64,000 nucleotides of DNA, from NCBI RefSeq assembly GCF_051192575.1, contig NZ_JBPJSQ010000003.1:62001-126000 (forward strand), in the 5' to 3' direction. Of this stretch, positions 8,319 through 16,564 are shown piece by piece; position 1 is the stretch's first letter; every line of letters starts with the position of its first letter. The notes beneath the pieces are model-generated. The model saw only the letters and a list, made by a program, of their open reading frames with translations, was not told the DNA's origin and did not search any database. The position numbers and the translations under genes were made by a program. Source of the DNA: Aestuariimicrobium soli (GTDB taxonomy: Bacteria; Actinomycetota; Actinomycetes; Propionibacteriales; Propionibacteriaceae).

Positions 8319-9233
8319 ATGTCACCGAAGGAGAAGCTCGCCGCCCTGCTGGTGGCCGTGCTGTGGGGGCTGAACTTCCCAGCCACCGCCTACGCCCTGC
8401 AGCACTACCCGCCGATCTTCGCCGTGGCACTGCGGTTCACGCTGCTGCTGATCCCGACGCTGCTGTTCATTCCCCGCCCCCAGATCAAGTGGCGCTGGCT
8501 GATCGGCACCGGGCTCGGCCTGGGCGTGCTGCAGTTCGGGTTCCTCTATGTCGGCATGGTCGCGGGCATGCCCGCCGGGTTGGCCTCGGTGGTGCTGCAG
8601 TCCTCCGCACCGTTCACCGTGATGATCGCGGCGGTGTTCCTCGGTGAACGGCTGCGCCGCCAGCACCTCATCGGGGTGCTGGTCGCCGTCGCCGGGCTCG
8701 GTGTCATCGCGTGGTACCGGGCCCACGCCGCCGCCCTGCTGCCGGTGGTGCTCACCCTGTGTGCCGGGCTCGGGTGGGCCATCGGCAACATCTGTTCACG
8801 TCAGGCACGCGCCCCCAAGCCGTTGCAGCTGACGTTCTGGCTCGCCATCGTGCCGCCGATCCCGATGCTCGCGCTGTCCCTGCTCGTCGAGGGCCCTCAC
8901 CGCATCACCCGTTCACTCGCGACCGCCCTCACCCCGGAGGCACTCCCGGCGAACCTCGGCATGCTCTACATCGTGGTGTGCGCCTCGATCCTCGGATACG
9001 GCATCTGGAACTCGCTGCTGTCGCGCCACCCCTCGAGCCAGGTCGCCCCCTGGTCGATGCTGGTTCCCGTCATCGGTGTCTTCTCGAGCTGGCTGGCGTT
9101 CGGCGAGGCCCCGGCGGCAGTCGAGCTGATCGGCGGAGCGCTGGTGGTCGGGGGCGTGTTGTTCGCATCCCTTCGCCTCGGACGACCCGTACCCCGCGCC
9201 ACCTCACAGCACCTCACCCCGTCACAGGAATGA
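8319..9233 (+). CDS. EamA-family drug/metabolite transporter
   Basis: A 304-residue inner-membrane exporter with ten predicted helices arranged as two EamA repeats. It begins MSPKEKLAALLVAVLWGLNFPATAYAL, where WGLNF is the usual first-helix motif, and the mid-protein segment ASVVLQSSAPFTVMIAAVFLGERLRRQ is the repeat-end signature. Members of this group export amino acids or metabolites; the substrate is not readable. ATG 8319 has AGGATGG 7 nt upstream. The last codons overlap the end of the convergent VKOR gene by 12 bp. Confidence 0.88.
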   Translation: MSPKEKLAALLVAVLWGLNFPATAYALQHYPPIFAVALRFTLLLIPTLLFIPRPQIKWRWLIGTGLGLGVLQFGFLYVGMVAGMPAGLASVVLQSSAPFTVMIAAVFLGERLRRQHLIGVLVAVAGLGVIAWYRAHAAALLPVVLTLCAGLGWAIGNICSRQARAPKPLQLTFWLAIVPPIPMLALSLLVEGPHRITRSLATALTPEALPANLGMLYIVVCASILGYGIWNSLLSRHPSSQVAPWSMLVPVIGVFSSWLAFGEAPAAVELIGGALVVGGVLFASLRLGRPVPRATSQHLTPSQE

Positions 9234-9827
9234 GGGCAACCACCGGACGATCTCGACGATCACGACCACCCCGAACCACACCACCAAGGCGGCCGTGAAC
9301 AGCCCCGAGTCGAGCCACCCGAGCACCCGCCGCTGCACCCCGGCCGGCAGATACAGGTTGCCCGCGCGCACATTCCACACCGTCATCGAGAAGAAGACGA
9401 ACGTGGTCGACACGGTCACCAGCAGACACCACGGGCACAGGGCGCCGATCACGAAGGTCGACTGGAACAGCAACCAGTACGCGAAGACCACACCCAGCAG
9501 GTAGACCGCATTGGCGGTGAACATGAACCAGCGGGGGAACTTCGTCCCCGCCAACGACGCCACCGCGATGGTCATCACCACCGGCTCCGAGATCAACCCC
9601 AGGAAGGCATTGGGGAAGCCGAAGACATTGGCCTGCCAGGTCGAGCCCACCTTCACGCAGCTGAGAATCGGGTTGATGTCGCAGGCCAGCGTGATGGTCG
9701 GGTCGCGCGCGATCAGGATCGCGTCGTACGACAGCACGAACGAGGCGATCAGACTGAGCACCGCGAACACCAGCATCTCGGTGAACAGCACATACCTGAT
9801 GCGGGGGCGCACGTCGGGTGAGGTCAC
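9222..9827 (-). CDS. Vitamin K epoxide reductase (VKOR) family protein
   Basis: A 201-residue membrane protein of the bacterial VKOR family, which reoxidises DsbA-like proteins using quinone. It has about five helices, loop cysteines C49 and C57, and the catalytic C131-P-W-C134 at the start of a helix. No thioredoxin-like domain is fused. GTG 9827 follows a TAGTGT -10 box (9836-9841, minus strand) by 8 nt, so the transcript is probably leaderless; an earlier GTG at 9839 lies inside that box. A DsbA-like gene of the FrnE type lies elsewhere in the window (39.1-39.9 kb), but a partnership is not shown. Confidence 0.88.
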   Translation of the reverse strand: MTSPDVRPRIRYVLFTEMLVFAVLSLIASFVLSYDAILIARDPTITLACDINPILSCVKVGSTWQANVFGFPNAFLGLISEPVVMTIAVASLAGTKFPRWFMFTANAVYLLGVVFAYWLLFQSTFVIGALCPWCLLVTVSTTFVFFSMTVWNVRAGNLYLPAGVQRRVLGWLDSGLFTAALVVWFGVVVIVEIVRWLPSFL

Positions 9828-9927
9828 AAGCCCCGACACTAGAACACGCCGGTCGGGCCGCCCGGGCCCGGGGTGGGTGATGCGCCAACCCGCGTGCGTG
9901 TCAGAGAGGTTGACTAGGCTCGCGACC

Positions 9928-12114
9928 ATGACAGCGCACGAGGTCACCCTGTCGAATCCCGACAAGGAACTGTGGCCGGCCGACCACATGCCCGATGGCC
10001 GCGCCGTGACCAAGGCCGAGCTCGCCGAGTACCTGCGGGCGGTCGAGCCGGGGTTGTTGCAGGCGATCGGCGATCGTCCGGTGACCTTGCAGCGCTTCCC
10101 CGACGGCATCACCGGCGACCCGTTCTACTCCAAGCGCCCACCCAAGGGCATGCCCGAGTGGATGCGCACCGTGATGTGCACCTATCCCAGCCGCCGCAAG
10201 CACGAACAGCTGGTCGTCGACGACATCGAGGGCGCCATCTGGCTCGCGCAGATGTCGACCATCACCATGCATCCGTGGCCGGTGCGCACCGACAATCTCG
10301 ACAATCCCGACGAGCTGCGCATCGATCTCGACCCGCAGCCCGGGCGCGGTTTCGACGATGCGGTCACGGCCGCCTTCGCGCTGCGCGACCTGATGACCGA
10401 GCTCGGGTTGACGCCCTGGGTGAAGACCTCCGGCAACCGCGGCGTGCACGTGTTCGCGCGCATTCGTCCCGACCACGAGTTCCTGGTGGTGCGCCACGCC
10501 GTGATCGGCATCGCCCGCGAACTCGAGCGCCGCCTGCCCGACCTGGTCACCTCGTCGTGGTGGAAGGAGGAGCGTGGCGAGCGCATCTTCGTCGACTTCA
10601 ACCAGGCCTGCCGAGACCGGACGATCGCTGGCGCGTACTCGCCTCGTCCGCTGCCCGGGGCGCCGGTCTCGTTCCCGGTCACCTGGGACGAACTGCGCGA
10701 CTGCCAACCCGGCGACTTCACGGTGCGCACCGTGCCCGGTATCGTCGCCGACCGCGGCCACGCGTGGGCGCTGCCGGGCAACGCGATGGACGATTCCGTG
10801 GGCACGATCGAGGGTGCCCTCGCGTTGTGGGACGACCAGCTGGCCCGCGGCCTGGGCGAACTGAACTTCCCGCCCGACTACCCCAAGATGCCCGGGGAGC
10901 CTCCGCGGGTGCAGCCCAGCAAGCGCCGCAAGGATCGCGACGACGAGGAGTACATGGCCCCCAAGGCCGAGCGCGATGCCCACTGGGGTGTGCCGGTGGT
11001 GCCGCCGTTCGGACCCATGCTGGCCAAGCCCGTCAAGGAGTTCCCGAAGGCCGATGTCATCTTCGAGCCCAAGTGGGACGGGTTCCGCTCGCTGATCTGG
11101 CGATCGGGCGACGAGGTCGAGATCGGATCGCGCAACACCAAGCCCATGACCCGCTACTTCCCCGAACTGGTCGAGGCGATCAAGGCCAACTTCCCCGACC
11201 CGTGCGTGATCGACGGCGAGATCGTGATGGTCGACCCCGAGCACGGTGACCGACTCAACTTCGAGGCGCTGCAGCAGCGCATCCATCCGGCGGCGAGCCG
11301 GGTGAAGAAGTTGTCGGCGTCGATGCCCGCCTCGTTCGTGGCCTTCGACCTGCTGGCTCTCGGTGAGATCAACTACACCGAGCGGCCCTTCGAGGAACGC
11401 CGGGCCGCCCTCGAGAAGGCGCTGGCCAAGGCGAAGCCGCCCATTCACCTGACTCCGGCGACCCGCGACCGCGAGGTGGCGAAGCGCTGGTTCACCCAGT
11501 TCGAGGGGGCCGGGCTCGACGGGGTGATCGCCAAGCCGCTCGACGTGCTGTACCTCGAGGACAAGCGCGCCATGTACAAGATCAAGCACGAGCGCACGGC
11601 CGATTGCGTGGTCGCCGGCTACCGGACCCACACCTCGGGGGACGACCGCATCGGCTCGTTGCTGCTCGGGTTGTACGCCGACGACGGCACCCTCAACTCG
11701 GTGGGGGTGATCGGTGCGTTCCCGATGGAGCGCCGCAAGGAACTCTTCGCCGAGCTGCAGCCGCTGGTCACCACGCTGAAGGGGCATCCCTGGAACTGGG
11801 GTGGCGAGGGTGAGGGCGACCTGGACGACGTCGCCGCCGACGCGCTGCCCGACAATCGTGACCAGTCCTTCCCGCGCACGCCCACGTCGTCCGCGCACTC
11901 ACGCTGGAATGCCAGCAAGGATCTGTCGTTCACGCCGCTGCGCCCCGAGCGGGTGGTCGAGGTGCGCTACGACCACATGGAGGGGAATCGCTTTCGGCAC
12001 ACGGCGCAGTTCGTGCGCTGGCGCGACGACCGCGACCCGGAGTCGTGCACCTACGACCAGTTGGACGAGCCCGTCAGCTACGACCTGGACGAGGTGCTCA
12101 ACGCCCGCGCCTGA
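9928..12114 (+). CDS. ligD: LigD-type fused DNA polymerase and ATP-dependent ligase
   Basis: A 728-residue NHEJ-type repair protein. The N-terminal primase-polymerase domain (about 1-300) shows the metal-binding D133-L-D135 in LRIDLDPQPG, followed by KTSGNRGVHVFARI and the WWKEERGERIFVDFNQ block. The ligase domain has the nucleotidyl lysine K382 in EPKWDGFR, VIDGEIVM, LDGVIAKP and MYKIKHERTADCVVAGYR, and ends with an OB fold. The 3'-phosphoesterase domain present in Mycobacterium LigD is absent, and no ku gene lies in the window. ATG 9928 sits 7 nt after a TAGGCT -10 box, so it is probably leaderless. It faces away from the VKOR gene. Confidence 0.9.
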   Translation: MTAHEVTLSNPDKELWPADHMPDGRAVTKAELAEYLRAVEPGLLQAIGDRPVTLQRFPDGITGDPFYSKRPPKGMPEWMRTVMCTYPSRRKHEQLVVDDIEGAIWLAQMSTITMHPWPVRTDNLDNPDELRIDLDPQPGRGFDDAVTAAFALRDLMTELGLTPWVKTSGNRGVHVFARIRPDHEFLVVRHAVIGIARELERRLPDLVTSSWWKEERGERIFVDFNQACRDRTIAGAYSPRPLPGAPVSFPVTWDELRDCQPGDFTVRTVPGIVADRGHAWALPGNAMDDSVGTIEGALALWDDQLARGLGELNFPPDYPKMPGEPPRVQPSKRRKDRDDEEYMAPKAERDAHWGVPVVPPFGPMLAKPVKEFPKADVIFEPKWDGFRSLIWRSGDEVEIGSRNTKPMTRYFPELVEAIKANFPDPCVIDGEIVMVDPEHGDRLNFEALQQRIHPAASRVKKLSASMPASFVAFDLLALGEINYTERPFEERRAALEKALAKAKPPIHLTPATRDREVAKRWFTQFEGAGLDGVIAKPLDVLYLEDKRAMYKIKHERTADCVVAGYRTHTSGDDRIGSLLLGLYADDGTLNSVGVIGAFPMERRKELFAELQPLVTTLKGHPWNWGGEGEGDLDDVAADALPDNRDQSFPRTPTSSAHSRWNASKDLSFTPLRPERVVEVRYDHMEGNRFRHTAQFVRWRDDRDPESCTYDQLDEPVSYDLDEVLNARA

Positions 12115-12123
12115 CGGCCAGGG

Positions 12124-12654
12124 TCAGGTGGCGATGCCGACGTCGTGGCCGTGGTGCACGAGGTCGTGCAGGAAGTACGCCGCGAAGGTCTCCACCGTGA
12201 ACTGGGAGCCGTTGCTGCGCAGGCTCCGCCGCCCCCACTGATCCGGGGTCACCTGGTCGAAGGCGGCCGACGTCAGGGTGGCCTCGTCCGCGAACTGCTC
12301 CGCGACGATGCGCGGGTCGAGCGTCCAGTAGCGCCCCTCGATCGCGGCCTGGTCCTGGTCCCAGTTGGCGAAGGTCGGGTCGTCCTCGCGCAGCATCAGC
12401 GCCAGTCGCTCCCGGAACAGCGCGCACACGTCGCGCACGTGGGCGCCGTATTCCAGCGGTGACCAGGTGGTTTCGGCCGGACGATCCCGGGCGTCGGGTC
12501 GGGCCAACCGCTCGCGCCAGGCATCGATGCCGGCGCGTACCCGCGGGCCGACCTCGGTCACCGACGTCGGGGTGAAGCCGCAGTCGGGGCAGCCGTCGGT
12601 GGTGACGAAGGTCCAGTCCTTGTCATCGGGCACGGGGACGGCCGGCTCACTCAT
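12124..12654 (-). CDS. DinB-fold protein
   Basis: A 176-residue DinB/YfiT-like four-helix-bundle protein. The N-terminus carries CPDCGF, a short paired-cysteine site, followed by WSPLEYGAHVRDVCALFRERL and the ending AYFLHDLVHHGHDV, whose histidines match the metal ligands of DinB-like thiol-dependent enzymes. The activity is unknown; the family includes bacillithiol and mycothiol transferases. Its start overlaps the end of the upstream gene by 8 bases, so the two DinB-fold genes form an operon. It converges on ligD with a 9-bp gap. Confidence 0.82.
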   Translation of the reverse strand: MSEPAVPVPDDKDWTFVTTDGCPDCGFTPTSVTEVGPRVRAGIDAWRERLARPDARDRPAETTWSPLEYGAHVRDVCALFRERLALMLREDDPTFANWDQDQAAIEGRYWTLDPRIVAEQFADEATLTSAAFDQVTPDQWGRRSLRSNGSQFTVETFAAYFLHDLVHHGHDVGIAT

Positions 12655-13255
12655 GGTCGGGAACCTCGTTGGCCAGCTCGTCGACCGGCAGCCCCGGGTC
12701 GTGCTCGGGAGGGGACCAGCCGGGGTCTCGTCCGATCAGGGCGATCAGCCGGTCCTGCGGGGAGTGGGACGAGTCCAGCAGCACCGGGTTGCCGAACTGG
12801 CCGCTGGTGCGCAGCATCTCGACCTGGTCGCTCATGCCGTCGACGAGGGCCTGCGTGGTCGGCGGGTCGAGCTCGAGCGGCTGACCGGTCGCGCGAGCGA
12901 GGTCCCAGGCGTGCATGAACACGTCGGGCACGTAGTACTGGGCCAGCAGATCTTCGAGAGCGACCTCGTCGCCCTGGAAGTTGGTGACCCGCTGGCCGGC
13001 CGTCGCGGGGTCGTCGAGCAGGGCCTGCACCCGGCCGTCGAGCTCGCGCCAGGCCTCGACCGGGTCGTCGGAGGTGACGTCGGGCAGGTCGACACCGAGC
13101 CCGCGCAGCATGCCGGGGAGCCACGTGGTGAGGTGCTCGACGACGTCGTGGGCGCGCCACTCCTCGACCGGCGACGGCGCGTTCCAGTCGGTGGTGCCCT
13201 CCACGAGGCGGGTGAAGGTGGCCGCGTGCGCGCGGTAGGCCTCTGCGGTGCTCAT
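12647..13255 (-). CDS. Mycothiol-dependent maleylpyruvate isomerase-like metal-binding protein
   Basis: A 202-residue protein of the MDMPI/TIGR03086-type DinB superfamily common in mycothiol-making Actinomycetota. It starts STAEAYRAHAATFTRLVEGT, then WNAPSPVEEWRAHDVVEHLTTW, with the typical metal-binding His, and has a second His in DVFMHAWDLARATG. The precise substrate is unknown. ATG 13255 lies 6 nt after a TAGTTT -10 box (13262-13267, minus strand), indicating a leaderless mRNA. It is the first gene of a two-gene unit with the DinB-fold gene. Confidence 0.82.
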   Translation of the reverse strand: MSTAEAYRAHAATFTRLVEGTTDWNAPSPVEEWRAHDVVEHLTTWLPGMLRGLGVDLPDVTSDDPVEAWRELDGRVQALLDDPATAGQRVTNFQGDEVALEDLLAQYYVPDVFMHAWDLARATGQPLELDPPTTQALVDGMSDQVEMLRTSGQFGNPVLLDSSHSPQDRLIALIGRDPGWSPPEHDPGLPVDELANEVPDHE

Positions 13256-13327
13256 GGCAACAAACTAGCCCGTCTCACCCGGTGCCATCGGGGTCGGTCG
13301 GCAGACGGCAGGCCCGCCACCTTTCAC

Positions 13328-13410
13328 CCGCTACAAACTTCTGCACCGTGGCTCGGCCCACCCCCCCAGAACGGGGGTCAGCTCAGCCCGCGTGTAGATC
13401 TTTGTAGCGG
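13328..13410. repeat. 83-bp element with 19-bp inverted ends, second family
   Basis: Left end CCGCTACAAACTTCTGCAC (13328-13346) and right end GTGTAGATCTTTGTAGCGG (13392-13410) are inverse copies at 16 of 19 positions. Size and plan resemble the 77-bp family, but the end sequence differs and no other copy was found here. It lies between the divergent MDMPI-like and old-yellow-enzyme genes. A CCCCCC/GGGGG hairpin forms its centre. Confidence 0.7.
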
Positions 13411-13476
13411 ATCGTGGTGGACACCGAGCCAAGCGGCCGGGGAACAAGTCGCCCCGGTCTCGGCGTTGCCCCCAGC

Positions 13477-14568
13477 GTGAGCTCACTCTTCGCACCCATC
13501 ACCCTGCGCGGCACCACCATCCGCAACCGCATCTGGCTCGCGCCGATGTGCATGTACTCCGTCGAGTTGCAGGACGGTGTGCCCACTGACTGGCACCTGG
13601 CCCACCTCGGCGCGCGCGCCCAGGGCGGGTTCGGTCTGGTGATGACCGAGGCCACCGCCGTGGTGCCCGAGGGTCGCATCAGCCCGCAGGACACCGGCAT
13701 CTGGAACGACGACCAGGTCGCCGCCTGGCAACGAATCACCGCCTTCATCGCCTCCCAGGGGGCCACCCCCGCCATCCAGCTGGCGCACGCCGGCCGCAAG
13801 GCCTCGACCCGGCGCGGCTTCCCCGGCGAAGCCACCGGCATCGCCCCCGCCGACGAGGGCGGCTGGACCCCGGTCGGCCCCTCCGGCGCCCCGTTCCCCG
13901 GTCTGCTCGAACCCACCGAACTGACCACGGACGACCTGGCCGCCGTCGTGCGCGCCTTCGCCGAGGCCGCCGGGCGGGCGGTCCGCGCCGGCTTCGAGGT
14001 GCTCGAGGTGCACTCCGCCCACGGCTACCTGCTGCACCAGTTCCTCTCGCCGCTCAGCAACCACCGCACCGACTCCTACGGCGGCCCCTTCGCCAACCGC
14101 TCCCGGTTGCTGCTCGAGGTCGTCGACGCCATCCGCGCCGAGGTCGGCGAGGGCGTGCCCGTGATCGTCCGCATCTCGGCGACCGACTGGGTGGACGACC
14201 AGCCCGCCTGGACCCTCGAGGAGTCCGTCGAACTGGCCGCCGAGCTGAGCCGTCACGGCGTCGACCTGGTCGACGTCTCGTCGGGCGGCAACGCGGTGGT
14301 GCCGATCGAGGTCGGCCCCGGCTACCAAGTGCCGCTGGCCACCGAGATTCGCAACCGGGGCGGGGTGCGCGCCGGCGCCGTCGGCCTGATCACCACCCCG
14401 CGACAGGCCGAGCAGGTGATCGCCGACGGTCATGCCGATGTCGTGCTGCTCGGACGAGCCGCCCTGCGCGACCCTCACTGGCCCCAGCGCGCGGCGCACG
14501 AGCTGGGGGTGGAGGTCGACCCGGCCCAGTTGTACCCGCCGCAGCACGTGCGGGGCGCCTGGCGCTGA
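13477..14568 (+). CDS. NADH:flavin oxidoreductase, old yellow enzyme (YqjM type)
   Basis: A 363-residue TIM-barrel FMN enzyme that reduces activated C=C bonds using NAD(P)H. The YqjM-subclass signature APMCMYS holds Cys and Tyr at the flavin; HAGRKAS, then HSAHGYLLHQFLSPLSNHR with SYGG, are the substrate- and FMN-binding blocks; VDVSSGG and LLGRAALRDP complete the barrel. GTG 13477 is chosen because the protein proper begins VSSLFAPITLRG; an earlier in-frame GTG at 13414 would add a low-quality tail from the flanking element. Physiological substrate unknown. Confidence 0.88.
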   Translation: MSSLFAPITLRGTTIRNRIWLAPMCMYSVELQDGVPTDWHLAHLGARAQGGFGLVMTEATAVVPEGRISPQDTGIWNDDQVAAWQRITAFIASQGATPAIQLAHAGRKASTRRGFPGEATGIAPADEGGWTPVGPSGAPFPGLLEPTELTTDDLAAVVRAFAEAAGRAVRAGFEVLEVHSAHGYLLHQFLSPLSNHRTDSYGGPFANRSRLLLEVVDAIRAEVGEGVPVIVRISATDWVDDQPAWTLEESVELAAELSRHGVDLVDVSSGGNAVVPIEVGPGYQVPLATEIRNRGGVRAGAVGLITTPRQAEQVIADGHADVVLLGRAALRDPHWPQRAAHELGVEVDPAQLYPPQHVRGAWR

Positions 14569-14706
14569 GCCGGGGCCGGGTCACTCGCGGCCCCGTCACT
14601 CGCAGCCCACTCACAAAGGGCGCACAGGGACCGCACAGACCCGACCGATTCCCTGAGGAGTGTCGCCGAACCCGGTGGCGCCAGACCGACTCCCCAGGAG
14701 CAAGCC

Positions 14707-15669
14707 ATGAACCAGCCGACCAACACCACGCCAACGGAAGCCCGGCCCACCTTCGAGGGCCGCGTGCTCCCGCGCCCCGACGACGAGGTGCAAGACCAGG
14801 GGCTCGCCTTCGACGTCACCACCCTCTTGCACCGCCGCGGCCTGCTGGGGCTGGTCGGCGCCGGCGCGGGGGCGGTCGCGCTGGCCGCCTGCGGGGTCTC
14901 CTCGGCGACCTCGACCACGGGTGCCAGTTCGACCCAAGCATCGAGCGCGACCAGCGATTCGCCCAGCACCAGCACCACCGGCTCGGCCTCCTCGTCCGAC
15001 GTCACCGAGATCCCGGACGAAACCGCCGGCCCCTATCCGGGCGACGGCTCCAATGGGCCCGATGTGCTGGAGCAGTCGGGGATCGTCCGCGGTGACATTC
15101 GGTCGAGTTTCGGGTCATCCACCACGACCGCCGAGGGCGTGCCGCTCACCATCGAGCTGACGGTGACGAACCTGCAGAAGAACAATGCGCCGTGGAGCGG
15201 CGTCGCGGTCTACGCCTGGCACTGCGACCGCGAGGGGCGCTACTCGATGTACTCCGAGGGGGTCACGGGCGAGAACTACCTGCGCGGCGTGCAGGTGGCC
15301 GATGCCGACGGGGTCGTGCGGTTCACGTCGATCTTCCCGGCCTGTTACACCGGACGATGGCCGCATGTTCACTTCGAGGTCTACGAGACCGTGGCGGGCA
15401 TCACCGACTCGACGAACGCCATTGCCACCTCGCAGCTCGCCTTCCCGAAGGACGTCTGCGACACCGTCTACGCCACCGCCGGGTACGAGCAGTCGGTGTC
15501 GAACCTGTCGCAGCTCACCCTCGAGTCGGACAACGTCTTCGGCGACGACGGCGGGGTGCACCAGTTGGGCACCGCGACGGGCGACGTCACCTCGGGCTAC
15601 ACCATCGCCCTGACCGCTCCGGTCGACCTCTCGACCACCCCTACGGGTGGGAAGATGGGCAGTCGTTGA
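14707..15669 (+). CDS. Secreted intradiol ring-cleavage dioxygenase-like lipoprotein
   Basis: A 320-residue protein of the extracellular intradiol dioxygenase group. Residues 43-62 look like a Tat/lipobox signal (HRRGLLGLVGAGAGAVALAAC, RRG not a full twin-arginine motif), then a Ser/Thr-rich linker to about residue 98. The catalytic domain starts TEIPDETAGPYPGD, and the iron ligands can be placed in VAVYAWHC, ACYTGRWPHVHFEVY (Tyr plus two His). Such enzymes open catechol-type rings with non-haem Fe(III). Export to the cell surface is inferred from the signal and linker. An AGGAG ribosome site precedes ATG 14707. Confidence 0.85.
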   Translation: MNQPTNTTPTEARPTFEGRVLPRPDDEVQDQGLAFDVTTLLHRRGLLGLVGAGAGAVALAACGVSSATSTTGASSTQASSATSDSPSTSTTGSASSSDVTEIPDETAGPYPGDGSNGPDVLEQSGIVRGDIRSSFGSSTTTAEGVPLTIELTVTNLQKNNAPWSGVAVYAWHCDREGRYSMYSEGVTGENYLRGVQVADADGVVRFTSIFPACYTGRWPHVHFEVYETVAGITDSTNAIATSQLAFPKDVCDTVYATAGYEQSVSNLSQLTLESDNVFGDDGGVHQLGTATGDVTSGYTIALTAPVDLSTTPTGGKMGSR

Positions 15670-15760
15670 CGCGCTTCCCGCTCGACGGCGCACCGATTCG
15701 GTAGGTTGCCGAGCACGTGCGGCGGGTGCCTCTCCCGCCGCCGGAGTGAGGAGAAACATC

Positions 15761-15979
15761 ATGTGGATCGGACTCGGCATCTTCCTGGTCGTCGTCGGCG
15801 CCATCCTGGCGTTCGCCGTCCAGGTCAACATCCCCGGGGTCAGCGATGACACCCTCGGCTGGATCCTGATGATCGCCGGTGTGGCGGCCATCATCCTGTC
15901 CTTCATCCTGCAGGCCCAGCGCCAGCGCACCCGCCACGAGGTCGTCCGCGACGAGCACGTCGAGCGCGAGGTGCGCTGA
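15761..15979 (+). CDS. Small two-helix membrane protein (DUF6458-like)
   Basis: A 72-residue protein with two membrane helices (about residues 2-22 and 31-51) joined by VNIPGVSDDTLGW and followed by a charged cytoplasmic tail rich in Arg and His. This matches the short actinobacterial DUF6458 pattern. ATG 15761 has GAGGAG 6 nt upstream. Function unknown; no operon partner on either side. Confidence 0.8.
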   Translation: MWIGLGIFLVVVGAILAFAVQVNIPGVSDDTLGWILMIAGVAAIILSFILQAQRQRTRHEVVRDEHVEREVR

Positions 15980-16006
15980 CCCGAGTGAGACGGTTCGCCC
16001 TGATCG

Positions 16007-16564
16007 TCAGTCCTTGATGGTCAGGGCGCAGCCGGCCACCACCAGCACCACCCGGTCGCTGACCCGGGCGACGGCCTGGTTCGTCCAGCCCAGCCAGTCG
16101 GTGAACAGCCGACCGGATCGCTCCATCGAGATCAGCGACTGACCGACCTCATTGGTGACCACCACCAGGGGGTGGGGGCAGCGGGCGATGGCGCGCTCGA
16201 GCTCGGTGATCCTGTCGCGCAGGTCGGGTTCGAGGGATTCGCTGGAGCGCTGCCACGCGTCGAGGCCATCGAGCTGTGCCGTCAGCCAGGTGCCCAGGCA
16301 GTCGATCAGCGCCGGAGTGGTCAGCGCATCGATCGCGCTCACCAGGTCGGGGGTCTCGAGGGTGGTCCAGGCGGCGGGGCGGCGCTCGCGGTGGCGTCGC
16401 ACCCGGTCGTTCCAGTCGGCATCGTCGGATGTCGGCCCGCAGGCCACGTAGGTCACGGGGGAGTGCGGGTCGAGCAGACCCTCGGCGACGGCCGACTTGC
16501 CCGAACGGGTGCCGCCGGTCACCAAGGTCGTCGTCCCGGTCGTCGTGGGGACGCTGTCGGTCAC
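16007..16564 (-). CDS. cobU: Adenosylcobinamide kinase / adenosylcobinamide-phosphate guanylyltransferase
   Basis: A 185-residue bifunctional CobU/CobP that phosphorylates adenosylcobinamide and transfers GMP, activating it for nucleotide-loop assembly of vitamin B12. P-loop GGTRSGKS at residues 17-24; YVACG, LIDCLGTWLTAQL and VVVTNEVG are the other family blocks. The start is a GTG at 16564 inside the GTGA overlap with the end of cobS, so translation is coupled. It is the last gene of the cobA-cobS-cobU run. Confidence 0.93.
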   Translation of the reverse strand: MTDSVPTTTGTTTLVTGGTRSGKSAVAEGLLDPHSPVTYVACGPTSDDADWNDRVRRHRERRPAAWTTLETPDLVSAIDALTTPALIDCLGTWLTAQLDGLDAWQRSSESLEPDLRDRITELERAIARCPHPLVVVTNEVGQSLISMERSGRLFTDWLGWTNQAVARVSDRVVLVVAGCALTIKD

